This document shows positions 19,995 to 30,743 of a stretch of 38,552 nt of DNA, one piece after another. Source of the DNA: Obelidium mucronatum. Taxonomy: Eukaryota; Chytridiomycota; Chytridiomycetes; Chytridiales; Chytriomycetaceae. Position 1 is the stretch's first letter. Every line of letters begins with the position of its first letter. The translations under genes were made by a program, and so were the position numbers. Below the pieces are notes generated by a model, which did no database searches, was not told the origin of the DNA, and saw nothing but the letters and a program-made list of their open reading frames with translations. Where the stretch lies: contig JAIVFH010000256.1 of NCBI GenBank assembly GCA_025765595.1, forward strand, positions 1 through 38,552, read 5' to 3'.

Positions 19995-22510
19995 ATGCAT
20001 TCCTCCAAAGCCAAAGGCAACGCTAAGAGGCCTGATACTGCGCGAGCCCCATCGATTCCTGGTGGAGCCACTGCATCTTCTGAGAGGTAGTTATGCAGTG
20101 GCAGTGCCTTTTGAAACCGAGCCTAAAATTCTGAAACAGATGCGACAAGCAAAAGATTTCGACAGGGATAGCAACCAGCGGGCTTCACAAATACTCTTCT
20201 GATAAAGCAACGCATGTCAGATTTCCGGAAAGCGAAGAGGAAGATGTGGAGGAGGTGGTTGAGAAAGCGATATCCTTGAAGAGGCCTGTCACCAGTTCCC
20301 AGGATACATCAGCCAAGAAGCGACGAATGTCTTTGCGGCACATTAACTTGAGCCATAACGGCATACAGGCTCAAGTTAATATCACAGGCTTGACTTGTAT
20401 GACCGATCTTCAGAAAGAGGCTAAATTCTTGTTTCCGATCAATACAAGTCCTGTTTTCATCCAGTTTCGAACAGACAGCAACTTGAACGCTACATGGTCT
20501 GAACTTTTGAATCTTCCAATCGAATACTCGGAAGTAGGTGGCAATGTCGTTGTCATTCATCTTGATGTCCCCACCATCACAACCACTGCCCCACTTGAAA
20601 AACAAATTTTGGGGAGTGTGGAGACAGACATGCGTAATTTGGACAATGGTGACCTTCAAGATTATTTGGCTCTCGGTCTTGCTTTAAAGGATGATCCTGC
20701 GGTGGCAGCTATTGTCCACTGCCTCAAAACCATGGTCACTCCTAGGAACAGCCATCGAGCTCCTTTTGTCTATTTGGAAAGCTCTTCGGGCCTCGGAAAA
20801 TCTCAAACTTCATTTGCTTTGATTCCTGCTCTTGACGCCCACGTTTTCTACTTTCTCTACACTGTTCCGAACTCGTCGTCTCAACGCATCTATCAAAGCT
20901 TTATACGAATATCGAAACTGTTCAAAAAATGCGTTAAAAGGGACTCTGCTCACTATAAAGGAAATTCCCCCAGCTGTTCCAACCTCATTGATGAAGATCT
21001 GTATGTATTCGGGTTCATTGGGTTATTGCTTGAGCAGTTCAAAAAGAGTAATGCGTTGGAAGTAGTTGAAGGAGCCCTTGAAGTTGAGAAAATATCTGGG
21101 AGAAAATTGCAAAGCTTCATTGACGCACAGTATCCGTCACACAATTGCCGTCCCACCTTTATAATTGACAAGTGCAACATGAAAAAAGGGAAAGTCGAAA
21201 GGTTTCGATTTGTTCGAAACATATTTCGGTGTTTGGGGGTGTGGTTGGTGATGTTGGGGACCGATAGTCAAGCGGCTCAATTGGGAGATTCAATGGGATC
21301 GGCGAGTCGACGTGGCGATGCTTTTGTGTGGTGTCACATATTCAACAAACTTCCTCGCCTCCATTTGCCGTCTCTAGAGCTCCCCCAAAACTTGCCACAG
21401 AACATTCGTTCAGTGATAACAAAATCTCGTCCTTGGTTTGCCCATCTTGGTGCCACTTACTGGAGATGCTCAGAGAATCCATCTTTGGACGGAATGATGA
21501 CTTTTGTCTATCATAAGATTGTGGGCCAAAAGAATATCTTTGAGACTGAGTTTGGAAGGCTTGGGCAAGTCCACTTGGTGCACAATACGTCATATGTCGC
21601 TGAAAACTCCTCTTCGTTAATACACGAGCATTTTGGTCAACTTGATGGAATACCGAATTTCACGCTTAATAGTTGGTTGCATATTGAAGGAACTGGAAGA
21701 AAATGGGTCCCCAAAGCTGTTTTCCCAACGGTCGAGAAAGATCCTCTCCTGTTTTTGAGTTTGCTTGGCCCGCAATCTTGCCCTGCATTTGCGATTGACG
21801 GGCTTCAAGTTCCATTCACCTTCTTTCTTCAAGAGCAAGAAAACAGTGTGAAGGCCAGGAAATTCTCGATTAATTATCAGAACTCTGTTCAACGTTCGAA
21901 CGATGGAATGCAGTTTGAAGTATTGCTATGTGCGTGTATATGTGTTGCCTCTCATTGTCAGGGCGTACGCGGTGCCAGAGTTGATCTATTTCTTCAAGAC
22001 CTTGTCTACAACCTCCAACGCATCCCGCAGCCAACTGATCTTTTTTCTCCTGATCTATCCCGTTTCCCTCTATTGGCGCTTGAGGGATTTGTAATCCCAT
22101 TTCTTTCACCGCCAAACCAACAGTGGCCTTCTTTTGTCGAGTCATGTGGTAACTTTGGCAATCTCAAGAGAGCGAGAAACGCGGATAAGGTTGATATTTT
22201 GACATCCTGTGGTCTTTCTGCAGAAGTCAAGGATTGGAGTAGCCCTCTGCCAAGCGAAGACCTGACTAATATCATTGTACGAACGCCAATTGATTCAAAA
22301 CTACATATTGTCCTTGTTAGAAAACTTCAGGAGGTGTATTACACCACAGGAAAAAGTTTCTCGGAAGCTGTTGGAACTGAGCTTTCGAACCGATTTGCTG
22401 TGTGTAAAGTGAATCTTGCTGACCTTGTGCCTGCCATTCATACCATGAATGGGATTCCTATTTCGAATTCCCCTTCTGGCGTGATTTTATTCATTGTGTG
22501 TCCTGAATAA
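19995..22510 (+). CDS. Crinkler (CRN)-type protein: P-loop NTPase with C-terminal restriction-endonuclease-like domain
   Basis: Exons 19995-20086 and 20140-22510; 820 residues. Adding exon 1 through a 53-nt intron (GTAGTT...ACAG) extends the obvious ORF by 66 residues. A Lys/Arg-rich N-terminus with KKRRM (possible nuclear signal) precedes a region that may be a beta-grasp header. Around residue 243-255, ESSSGLGKSQTSFAL is a Walker A motif; TFIIDKCN is a candidate Walker B strand. The last 200 residues contain DILTSCGLSAEVKDW, a D...ExK pattern of PD-(D/E)xK nucleases. This NTPase plus nuclease layout is the one proposed for CRN effectors in oomycetes and chytrids, thought to derive from transposon-like or conflict systems. 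No signal peptide is seen. The actual role (effector, intragenomic conflict, domesticated transposase) is undetermined. The stop UAA lies inside AATAAA. Confidence 0.75.
20342..20380. repeat. Perfect 13-bp inverted repeat with 13-nt loop inside the Crinkler-type CDS
   Basis: Left arm ATTAACTTGAGCC (20342-20354), loop 20355-20367, right arm GGCTCAAGTTAAT (20368-20380). The arms are exactly complementary. It lies in the N-terminal part of the coding sequence, so the mRNA could form a 13-bp hairpin. Confidence 0.95.
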
Positions 22511-22764
22511 AGGCGTTCAGTTTGAAAATAAACTACTACGGATTATGCAATGCTTTCGCAATTGTTTGCCGAGCTGGAATTACTTGCATACACATTTCAG
22601 TTCATGGAATGGAAAATTCTTGTGAATTGTCGCTGGCTCAAAGGTGCCAATTGGAGCAGGTTAGTAATTGGGGTCATAACAAGGGTTGTTTCGACGGCTT
22701 GCTTTTGCTCACGACTTTCGGGTGTGCTTTTTTTTTGAAAGCCAACTGTACCTTTATTACCATT
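22511..22764. other. Convergent intergenic region, Crinkler-type gene (+) and IAH1-like esterase (-)
   Basis: 254 bp with no supported gene. It holds the 3' end of the Crinkler-type gene and, on the minus strand, an AATAAA just after the esterase stop (GGTAATAAAGG). Short open frames here show no recognisable family. Confidence 0.4.
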
Positions 22765-23606
22765 TCATCGTTGATTCTGGAATAGCCACTTTTCCAAACC
22801 AGCGTCATTTCCTTCCGTAGCCATTGGAGCATCTTGCCAGTTCAACGGCAGTTTCTCTGTGACATTTTCTGGCGCCAACTGAGGCCAATACTGTCGAATA
22901 GCCCCCAAAACCCCTTCAGCCAATTTCGCATTCCCCTCTTTCCCCAAATGCAACTTATCATCCCAAAACAAGTACTCCAACGAGCTAGGCTCAAACCCTG
23001 GCTTCTCATACTCTTTTCCAGGCACAAACAGCTCCCACATATCCAAAACACGTACCCCAACGTCCACATTGCTCAGACTCATTGCAAAGTCCAAACAAGC
23101 ATCCCGATACTTCTTGACGCTTTCGAATTCATACTCAACCCAAGGAAGCACCCACCCCGCCAACGGCGGCGGCGTGATGATCAAGACTTTCGCTTCCGGC
23201 GGTGCTTCCGCCTTCAACGCCTTCACAAGGGCATCCAAATTCGCCACATACATATCCAGTGGAACGTGTTGTCTTGATTTGCCCTGGATAGTCGAATCGT
23301 TTGTTCCAATCAGAAGGGTGATGATTTTGGGGTGTTTGACTGAGTTTCGAATTAACGGTGCAATCGCTGGGAGTAGCCAGTAGCTTGTGTATGCGCTGAA
23401 GCCGCGTGTGATTATTTGCATTTTGCGAGAGTATTGGTGGGCTAGGGTGAGGCCCCATCCATCAGGATATAGAGAAAGCTTGAAGTAGAAAGGGAAGGGT
23501 TTTGTGTGTTAAAGGAACTGGCTTTATAATAAGGCACAAAAAGGGACGATACCTCAGTTAATGAGTCTCCAATGAGTAAGATTTCGTCATAACTGAGATC
23601 AGCCAT
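22765..23606 (-). CDS. IAH1: SGNH/GDSL hydrolase, isoamyl acetate-hydrolysing esterase family
   Basis: Small cytosolic GDSL-type esterase; yeast Iah1 cleaves acetate esters such as isoamyl acetate. Exons 23606-23553 and 23478-22765; 255 residues. Block I is LLIGDSLTE (catalytic Ser in GDS), followed across the intron by YPDGWGLTLAHQYS and ITRGFSAYTSYWLLP. Block III is LLIGTNDST (GxND), and block V is FWDDKLHLGKEGNAKL (DxxH). The full SGNH set is therefore present. The start at 23606 (MADLSYDEILLIGDSL) fits the family; an upstream in-frame ATG at 23654 would add 16 residues. It is divergent from the GPCR gene with a gap below 80 bp. Confidence 0.9.
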
Positions 23607-23684
23607 CGTTGGGGTTTTTAAAAATATTTTGTGAACATCGCTCGTCACACTCAAAAGTCAAAACTATCAACTTATTCCAAGCCA
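23607..23684. promoter_or_regulatory. Short divergent promoter, IAH1 (-) and class C GPCR (+)
   Basis: 78 bp between the two chosen starts. No clear core element. The real GPCR start may lie in an unseen upstream exon, because its predicted N-terminus lacks a signal peptide. Confidence 0.3.
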
Positions 23685-26600
23685 ATGGTACTTGCAAGCA
23701 AGGCCCAATCTTCCATCACAGTTGGCTTGATTGGGCCATATAACTGGTATAAAATCTTCCCTCCCTGCACTAACTAGTAAGGAAAACGCGATCCTTTATT
23801 AAAACAAAAAAAAAAAAAAAATTGGTTTCTACTGTAGGTATCCGACATTGACCTTCAACGGATCACAAGTAACAGGCGGCTACGACAAGATCAACATTAC
23901 ACATCTCAGCGACACAAACTACTGGAACCATGATTCCTGGTTCTTTTGGAACCAGGCAGCATTGGAAATCGCAATCAACCATCTCAATGACGATCCCAAC
24001 ATTTTGCCAAACACCACCATCAAGATCAAGAGATTTAAAAATAATGATCATCCCATGATTTATGCAAGACAGAGTCCTGGGTATGCGATTTCTGTGGCGT
24101 ATGATATCGTTCATAATCATCCTGGTAAAAAAAAGGGAGTGATTCCCGTCGTTTTATTTTTCTTCCTTATTGGGAATATTGCAATATTAATACTGGAGTT
24201 CATTTCGAAAGATGTCATTGCGGTCTTTGGCGACTTTATGGCTGAAGACATGGCCGCCGACGCCGAAGTCTACGGCTACTACAAAATCCCACAATGCACT
24301 GGAAACGCATACACACTACCCCTATGGAACCGCGCCAAATACCCCTACTATTTCCAAACCATCACTGTCACAGGATACGCAGAAGCGCTTGGCCTCCTTT
24401 TGAAATCATGGAACGTGAAACGCATCGCTTTCCTTGGTCCAGGAACTTATTTGGGTGAAAATTCGCTTTGTGGGTACTTGGCGAATTCATTGCATAACGC
24501 TGGGTTTGATGTGATTTCGCGGATGGTTTATTATGATGTGCAACCGGAAACGTTGGATTTTATTGCTAGTTCTTTTGAACGTGTGAATGCAAGGTGGCAC
24601 TTTTTTTTTTTATCCCCCTTCTTTCCTTGAACCCTCTGCTCTCTGTATTCTAACCATTTGATTGTCTCGTTCGAATTTCAAGATATATTTTTGCTTGCGG
24701 CAGTGCTGATACTCTAGCGCACGTGTACTACGGTTTAGCAAAGAAAAAGCGCCTTGTCGGAAACGATTACGTTTGGATCATGGACAACGTCCCCTACCCT
24801 TACAACGACCCGAGTCCATTATGGGGCCCCCATTACTACAAGGACGCACGTGGAATCATTAATTTATTCGCTGGAAACACAATGAATACATTCATGAAAG
24901 AGGTTGAGTACAAGTTGCAGTGTTCAGCGATTGCTATGCAAGCGGGTAATGGAAAGACAATGTCCTTGTCGTTTATGGAGTATTGGACAAATATGGGCAA
25001 CATGTATGATTGTCCCCGGATTTTCGCAACTGGATTAGAGAATGTAAGGGGGGGTTGGAGTTTGGCTTCTTTCTTTAGTTTCTTTCCTTTTCGTTAATTC
25101 AGTTGTCAACTTTTTTTTTTGTTTTCAGTTGATGAGAAGCGATCCTACAATTACTGCTGACATGATATCAAAACGTGTTCTCCAAGAGAAAATGAATTTC
25201 GGGCTCTTTCAAAATACGGGTTATCGTGGAATCACTGGTGATCCTGTGACGTTGACTGAACATGGTGATGTTGCAGCGTAAGACTTGAATAATTCGAAAA
25301 AATACTTGCTAATAGAACCCTTTTTTTTAGAGCATTCAACATATTTTGTGTGGACGGATTAAGTGAAGATATGAACTCGCCTCGTAAGTCTGCCTGTCGT
25401 GTATTTCAAAGACTGAACATAAACTGAAAACCATAAACACTAGAATTTGCTCTCACAGACCCTTCAGTTACCAAAATAATGCAATGGAAACGTTTTCAAC
25501 CAACGTTTTACAATGGCAGCTCTATTCCCCCTCCTGACGGCCCAAGATACACGCACATTTCAATTGATCCAAACAGCAGATCCGGGATGATGCTCAAAGT
25601 ATTTTCCGCTTCTGGAATATCCTTGGCCATTCTATTCTCACTGGTAGTGTTAATATTCCGAAACAAACAAGCAATCAGATCTGGATCCGTCGTCTTTCTA
25701 ATCATCATGGCACTTGGAACTATTCCATCCCATGCATCTCACCTTTTCTACATTGGTATTCCAACAGCGTTTCAGTGTCAAGCGAGGCTTTGGTTACAGC
25801 TTGCTTCCTATGCCTTGTGTCTGGGAAGCATTCTGAGCAAAAATTCAAGAGTCTTGCTGATTTATTCGGCGAAAAAACAGCTTCCAGCGTATATTGTCAA
25901 GGACTTTTACTGGATTTGTACAACGTTTGGGTATTTTGCTTTGGAAATGGTTTGAGTTTTTTTTATCTTGTTATTCCAACCAAATCTCATATATATATTT
26001 ATATGTATTATACAGGTACTGATTTGGATCTGGTCCATTTTCTCCAAGCTGAAAGTAGTTCAAACCATGCTTCCAGGCTTCTCTTATGAATACTCTTGCG
26101 TATATGGCTCAACAATAGGATCTACAATCGGTGGCATCATTTGGACATTCAACTTGATCATTCTTTTAGCCGTTTATGCAGCAGGCTACAAGTCGCAGCA
26201 CCTTTCTCCAGTCCATTCAGAGTTTACACTGCTCTTTATCCTTGCCCTTACTTTGACAGTCAGTGCCATCATGGTTGTTGTCGTCTCAAGGGACGCGGAT
26301 ACGGTGCAATCTCAGATGAATCAATCTATTCTAGTGTTTGTGAATACTTGTATTCCAGTTCTTATGCAAGCGATTCCACGTGTTGCGACTCTTGTTCGGG
26401 ATTCCGATGTGGCTGGGGTTTTGACTGCCGTCGCGCGTAGAGTTTCGACAAATGAGCGAAAAATATGTTTCTTTGGTGGAAGCCAAAGTGTGACAATGTT
26501 CAGAAATTCAATCAGTGGGAAAGGCAGAAAGGCATCAACACTATGTCCATCTACGGTTTCTGCAACAAACAAACAAGATTCAGTTTCGGCGCTTGGTACT

Positions 26601-27038
26601 ACTCTCGGGGGCAATAGCAGCCGTAAGGCATCAAGGGTACCACCTCCAGGGATAAAACACTTTGCGAAATTCACAAAGCCTTTTGTAGTAGCTTACTGTT
26701 TCCAAACTTCAAAGCGTGTGCCAATTGTGCCGGCTCAGTGGAATGTTGGGGCAATTTCTGGTGGAATCGTTGGTGGTAAAGTGTTTGTCATGCTGTTACC
26801 GCATAGACAAGATTTGGTTTCAAATTCTAGAGCGTTTCCGATAATGTGGTTGGACAAAAGTAGTTTACAACCATCGAGGTGATGTGTAAAGATGAATGGA
26901 AACCTGTGCCATATTCTTGGGCCAGATGGTGCAATCGCAGTTATTGAATTTCTGAATGATAATGACTCGGACGATGCAGCCGTGTTTGAAAGGGATTTCG
27001 ATGCATTAATGGCAGCCTTTTCAGCTTCGCATGTATAA
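23685..27038 (+). CDS. Class C G-protein-coupled receptor (GABA-B/metabotropic-like) with PBP-type ectodomain
   Basis: Exons: 23685-23746, 23838-24124, 24212-24593, 24683-25043, 25129-25277, 25331-25383, 25444-25949, 26016-26859, 26926-27038; 918 residues, exon sum divisible by three. The ectodomain starts SSITVGLIGPYNW and has ALEIAINHLNDDP, VIAVFGDFMAEDMAADAE and YFQTITVTGYAEALGLLL, the bilobed ligand-binding fold of ANF/GABA-B receptors. Seven hydrophobic helices follow (about residues 487-760), beginning SASGISLAILFSLVVLIF, with the TM3-end region ASYALCLGSILSKNSRVLL. The cytosolic tail is Ser/Thr-rich and ends acidic. The final exon depends on a donor at 26860; without it the protein would end at 26882. 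The first exon is uncertain because it gives no signal peptide. Ligand unknown; amino-acid or nutrient sensing is an inference. Confidence 0.85.
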
Positions 27039-27048
27039 TAAAAACTCT

Positions 27049-27630
27049 TTACTGTGTATTCACGCAGTACTCACGATCACGAAGCCGCACCAGGTCCCGC
27101 ACCACGTTCTCCAGGTCGCGGGCCGAGCGCACGTGGTAGAACACTGCGTCGGGGCGCACAAACTCGTCGCGCAGCTCGGGGATTCTTTTCGCCAGCTTCC
27201 GCCGCTGCGCGAACCACGGCACAAACACGCCGTTCGCCGTAAAGTGGTTCCACAGCGTCTCGCGCAGCCCCGCGACGCCAAACAGCTCCGCGCGCGTCGC
27301 CACGCGCCACACGGAGCGCCACAGCAGCCGCCACAGCGCGACGGCCGCCGCCACGTCGAGCCACACCACGTGCGTCGCCGCCGGCCACAGCTGCGCCGCG
27401 ACGCCCGGCAGCAGACTGTTGCCGTCGACGACCCACTGCCGCGCGCCGCCGATGCGCTCCGCGACGAGCGCCGCGAGCTGCTCCGCCGTGCGGTGGCTCC
27501 AGTCCGCGCCCGTGAAGAAGTACGCGTCCATGTGGTGGCACGCCACGCCGAGCTGCGCTGCGAGCCGCTTTGCGAGCGTCGTCTTGCCGCTGCCCATCGA
27601 CCCGACCACGAGGATGCGGAACTCAACCAT
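27049..27630 (-). CDS. FlaR-like / adenylate-kinase-related P-loop kinase, GC-rich and intronless
   Basis: 193 residues in one exon. Walker A is GSMGSGKTTLAKRLAAQLGV at residues 10-29; then HHMDAYFFTGADWSHRT, WVVDGNSLLPGVAAQLWPAA, HVVWLDVAAAVALWRLLWRS and a C-terminal ARDLENVVRDLVRL. This order (GxxxxGKT, D-x-x-F, W-x-x-DGN, V-W-L-D, R-x-x-R) matches bacterial proteins annotated as DNA topology modulation protein FlaR or adenylate kinase-like. The phosphoryl acceptor is unknown. The gene is far more GC-rich than the surrounding DNA, with G/C at nearly every third position, and has no introns. Bacterial origin is possible, though other GC-rich patches occur in native genes here. Its stop lies only 10 bp from the GPCR stop on the other strand. 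Confidence 0.85.
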   Translation of the reverse strand: MVEFRILVVGSMGSGKTTLAKRLAAQLGVACHHMDAYFFTGADWSHRTAEQLAALVAERIGGARQWVVDGNSLLPGVAAQLWPAATHVVWLDVAAAVALWRLLWRSVWRVATRAELFGVAGLRETLWNHFTANGVFVPWFAQRRKLAKRIPELRDEFVRPDAVFYHVRSARDLENVVRDLVRLRDREYCVNTQ

Positions 27631-27684
27631 GTTGCTGTTGATTAAAAAAAATTGGATTTGATTTGTTTATTGCAAATGACACAC

Positions 27685-28485
27685 TCAATGACGAACAGTT
27701 CGCTCGTGTCGCATCAAGTCCTGATGCCGTCTAAACCGCTTTCCACACTGCTCTCCTGCTTGTCCCACTTCCGCTTCTTCGTCCTGCTCAGTCAATCGCT
27801 CGTGATTTGGTCGTTTTTCTTTTATACTTTGGCGCTTCCGACAAACATGCGGGTATTCCTTTGAATGACACACCCAATGGCTCTTGAGGTACGCCTTCTT
27901 GGTAAACATTTTCCCACACTCCAAACAAATGAATTTGAATGGATCATCATCTTTTAAAGTTTGTTGTACTGGCGTTACCGGTACTGGATTCATGCTCGGT
28001 TCCAATTCATGGCTACTACTGCTCTCGATGCTTGGTGAACGACAGCCTATTGTTGCTTTTGTGACTTTGAGTGATTCTGGTTTGGTGATGGATGCTGGTC
28101 GGTGATAATGTAGTTTGCTTTGGTATTCCATAAATTTTTGCTTTCGCGGTGGACAACGTGGTACTGGTGTAGCAATGGGTAGTTGTTTAGAAGAGGGTGT
28201 TGTTGTTGCAGTGATGATGTCTCGCTTTTCTTGATGATGGGAGTGTTGTGGATTCCAAGAAAAGTAGCTTGAACTGGAAGGACACTGCTCCAAAGCATCT
28301 TGTACAAGAAATGCAACGCTCATGCGATTGATTGATGATGAATTTTCAGTGCTGTTTATACTGCTGCTGCTGCTGCTGAATCCATTGCAATTACTACCAC
28401 TGCTAGATTCTCGGATGATGCCAGTCATGGGCGTTGCTGGTGGCGTCGAGCGTTGCAGCGATGCGAGTACGGTTTCTGTTTCCAT
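27685..28485 (-). CDS. C2H2 zinc-finger protein, putative transcription factor
   Basis: 266 residues if started at 28485 (METETVLASL); an in-frame Met at 28500 is possible. The first 180 residues are low complexity (Ser, Thr, Pro, Gln, with a poly-Ser run coded by CAG-type repeats at about 28360-28378). One canonical finger, FICLECGKMFTKKAYLKSHW followed by VCH, sits at about 185-208. A second, C-terminal finger half (QCGKRFRRHQDLMRHERTVR) ends the protein, but its first Cys (in YPHVC) is separated from QCGK by about 32 charged residues. Either the second finger is split by an insertion or an intron is missed; no donor/acceptor pair I tried restores CxxC. Nuclear DNA binding is the expected role. 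Confidence 0.75.
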   Translation of the reverse strand: METETVLASLQRSTPPATPMTGIIRESSSGSNCNGFSSSSSSINSTENSSSINRMSVAFLVQDALEQCPSSSSYFSWNPQHSHHQEKRDIITATTTPSSKQLPIATPVPRCPPRKQKFMEYQSKLHYHRPASITKPESLKVTKATIGCRSPSIESSSSHELEPSMNPVPVTPVQQTLKDDDPFKFICLECGKMFTKKAYLKSHWVCHSKEYPHVCRKRQSIKEKRPNHERLTEQDEEAEVGQAGEQCGKRFRRHQDLMRHERTVRH

Positions 28486-28816
28486 GCTTCTGCAATACAC
28501 AAAAATGGATTCTCGAATATTATTTTTAATTGACAGGGTACTGAGTTTTGATTGTTTGAATTTTTTTTGTTCAAAAAAAAGGCAGTTGAACTTGGAATGG
28601 ACTTTGAACCCATTTCACACTCCCCACGAAAGTCAGGTCAGTCAGTAATGCAAAAAAAAACAAAAAAAACGAGGGTTATTCTTGAGCACGATCTCAAGTC
28701 CTTTAGCATGCAGGGACTTTCAAGCCGGCTTTGATCACCAAGTAGCAAGTTGCTTCAATTCCACACACTCCCCTTTTATTTATTTATTGTGGAAACTTTG
28801 TAGCCACCACCCGTTT
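28486..28816. other. Intergenic, upstream of the C2H2 gene
   Basis: 331 bp. It contains long A- and T-runs (28561-28579, 28653-28670) and no supported gene. It holds the promoter/5' leader of the zinc-finger gene and the 3' flank of the ARF-like copy. I see no RNA gene. Confidence 0.5.
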
Positions 28817-29439
<623 letters not shown>

Positions 29440-29587
29440 CTAAATGGGTCAATGAACAGATCGCGTACAAAACAGATCCAATCGGAGAGGCTCTGTCGCA
29501 GATCGGATGTCTTTATCCAATTGACGTTGGATAGAAACAATACAATAGTATTGGTCTTGGGTATTTTTTAATTTCTTGTATCGAATC

Positions 29588-29649
29588 TTGATACCTATGA
29601 ATTCAATACTCCTGATATACTTTGATACCTATGAATACCCCTGAAATAC
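29588..29649. repeat. Imperfect short tandem duplication
   Basis: TTGATACCTATGAATTCAAT begins copy 1 (29588-29620, ending CTGATATAC). TTGATACCTATGAATACCCC begins copy 2 (29622-29649, ending CTGAAATAC). It lies in the AT-rich gap between the ARF-like copy and the SNARE gene. Confidence 0.85.
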
Positions 29650-29698
29650 TCATTTTTAAAATAAACACTCATTGTCCAAACCATCACGTTTGTTTGTT

Positions 29699-30698
29699 TC
29701 AACTAAATACAATTAAAACTAATATAAAAACAAGAATAACAATCAGCAAATTCGCTCGATAATCTGTTTTGCTGCTCGCCATGACAGTTCCAACTCTATC
29801 ATTCACATTCCCTAGCCGCGTTTGAGTCTGTTCGACTGCCGCGTCCGTTTGCTGTAACAGATCCACATGGAAATCCAGTTCATCGCCAATCTGTTGACCA
29901 ATCTGCTTTTGACGTAGTATAGTATTGCTTAGAGCATCCAAGTGAGCATCCTGGTCTATTTTAGATAACTGTGATGGTGAATAACAGATCTCATTGACAC
30001 ACAACCGTTTGTCCATCAGGGTCAATCACGCACCATCAATCATTCGATGTTGCAGCTGCATCAGTTCTCCAGTACTCAGTTGATCTGCATCGTCTTCGAT
30101 AGTGAGAGACAGTGATTCTGCAGCATTTCGTGACGTGGAACCAGCCGATGCTTGCTGCTGCTGCCGCTGTTGTTGCTGAAGTTTTCGAGACTGTAGCAGT
30201 TCTTTTCTGCACTGAATCGGTCAGTGAATCCCAGGCGTCCGTCGAGGTTTTCAGCAGTTACCTCGCTTGTTCGGGGTCCGCCTGTGCATGTGAGGCCTGC
30301 TCCAGGCGATCGACCTGCTTGGACAGGGCAAGCAGCCTGGCTTCCCACTGCCTGAGTCTGCGAAGCAATGCGATTGGTTGGCGCCAAAGAAACGCAAAGA
30401 AACGCAAAGAAAGACCCACGCTGCCGGCTTCGCCGCCGCCGCCGCGTTCTCGGCGCGCCGCACGAGCGCATCGAGCGCCTCCAGCCGCGCGCGCAGCGTC
30501 CGCAGCGCCGCGCCGAGCCGAGCCGCCGCCGCCGCCGCATCGCCAACTCCGGCGCGCGCCGCCGCCCGCTGCTCAAACTGCTGCGCCGCCGCGTCCGCAA
30601 GCAGCGCCTCGACGTGCGCCGTTTCGGCGTCCCTGGCGGTGTGTCGGCGTCAGTGCGCTTCGGGCGACAAGCGGGTGTTGTTACCATTCTGCTTGCAT
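29699..30698 (-). CDS. Qc-SNARE, syntaxin-8/SYP5-like
   Basis: Tail-anchored SNARE for endosomal/vacuolar membrane fusion. Exons: 30698-30685, 30632-30420, 30357-30262, 30206-30034, 29955-29699; 250 residues. The short first exon encodes MQAEW and joins a very GC-rich, Ala/Arg/Leu-rich exon forming an N-terminal helical bundle. The SNARE motif begins across the last intron (MIDDQDAHLDALSNTILRQK) and continues IGDELDFHVDLLQQTDAAVE, with Asp or Gln at the ionic-layer position, then the anchor RANLLIVILVFILVLIVF. Assignment to STX8/SYP5 over STX6/STX10 rests on the QDAHLDAL...ELD pattern and is moderate. The start is 45 bp from the upstream lipin stop, same strand. Confidence 0.82.
30383..30413. 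repeat. Three tandem copies of AAACGCAAAG-type decamer in a SNARE intron
   Basis: CGCCAAAGAAACGCAAAGAAACGCAAAGAAAG. On the coding strand this is the CTTTGCGTTT polypyrimidine-like repeat directly after the intron donor GTGGGT. Confidence 0.85.
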
Positions 30699-30743
30699 CG
30701 AGTCGAAGGCAAAAATAGAATATTTAATAGAATACTTTTTTTT

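Noticed and set aside
23736..23756. TATA-like sequence (CCATATAACTGGTATAAAAT) as the GPCR promoter
   Set aside because: It falls inside the inferred first exon, where it encodes the conserved GPYNW, and continues into the intron donor GTATAA. A promoter role is less likely.
27031..27645. Long open frames on both strands over the GC-rich FlaR-like gene, including a 204-codon plus-strand frame
   Set aside because: High GC depletes stop codons in all frames. Only the minus-strand frame with GSMGSGKT has recognisable motifs; the others are Arg/Ala/Pro-rich without family features.
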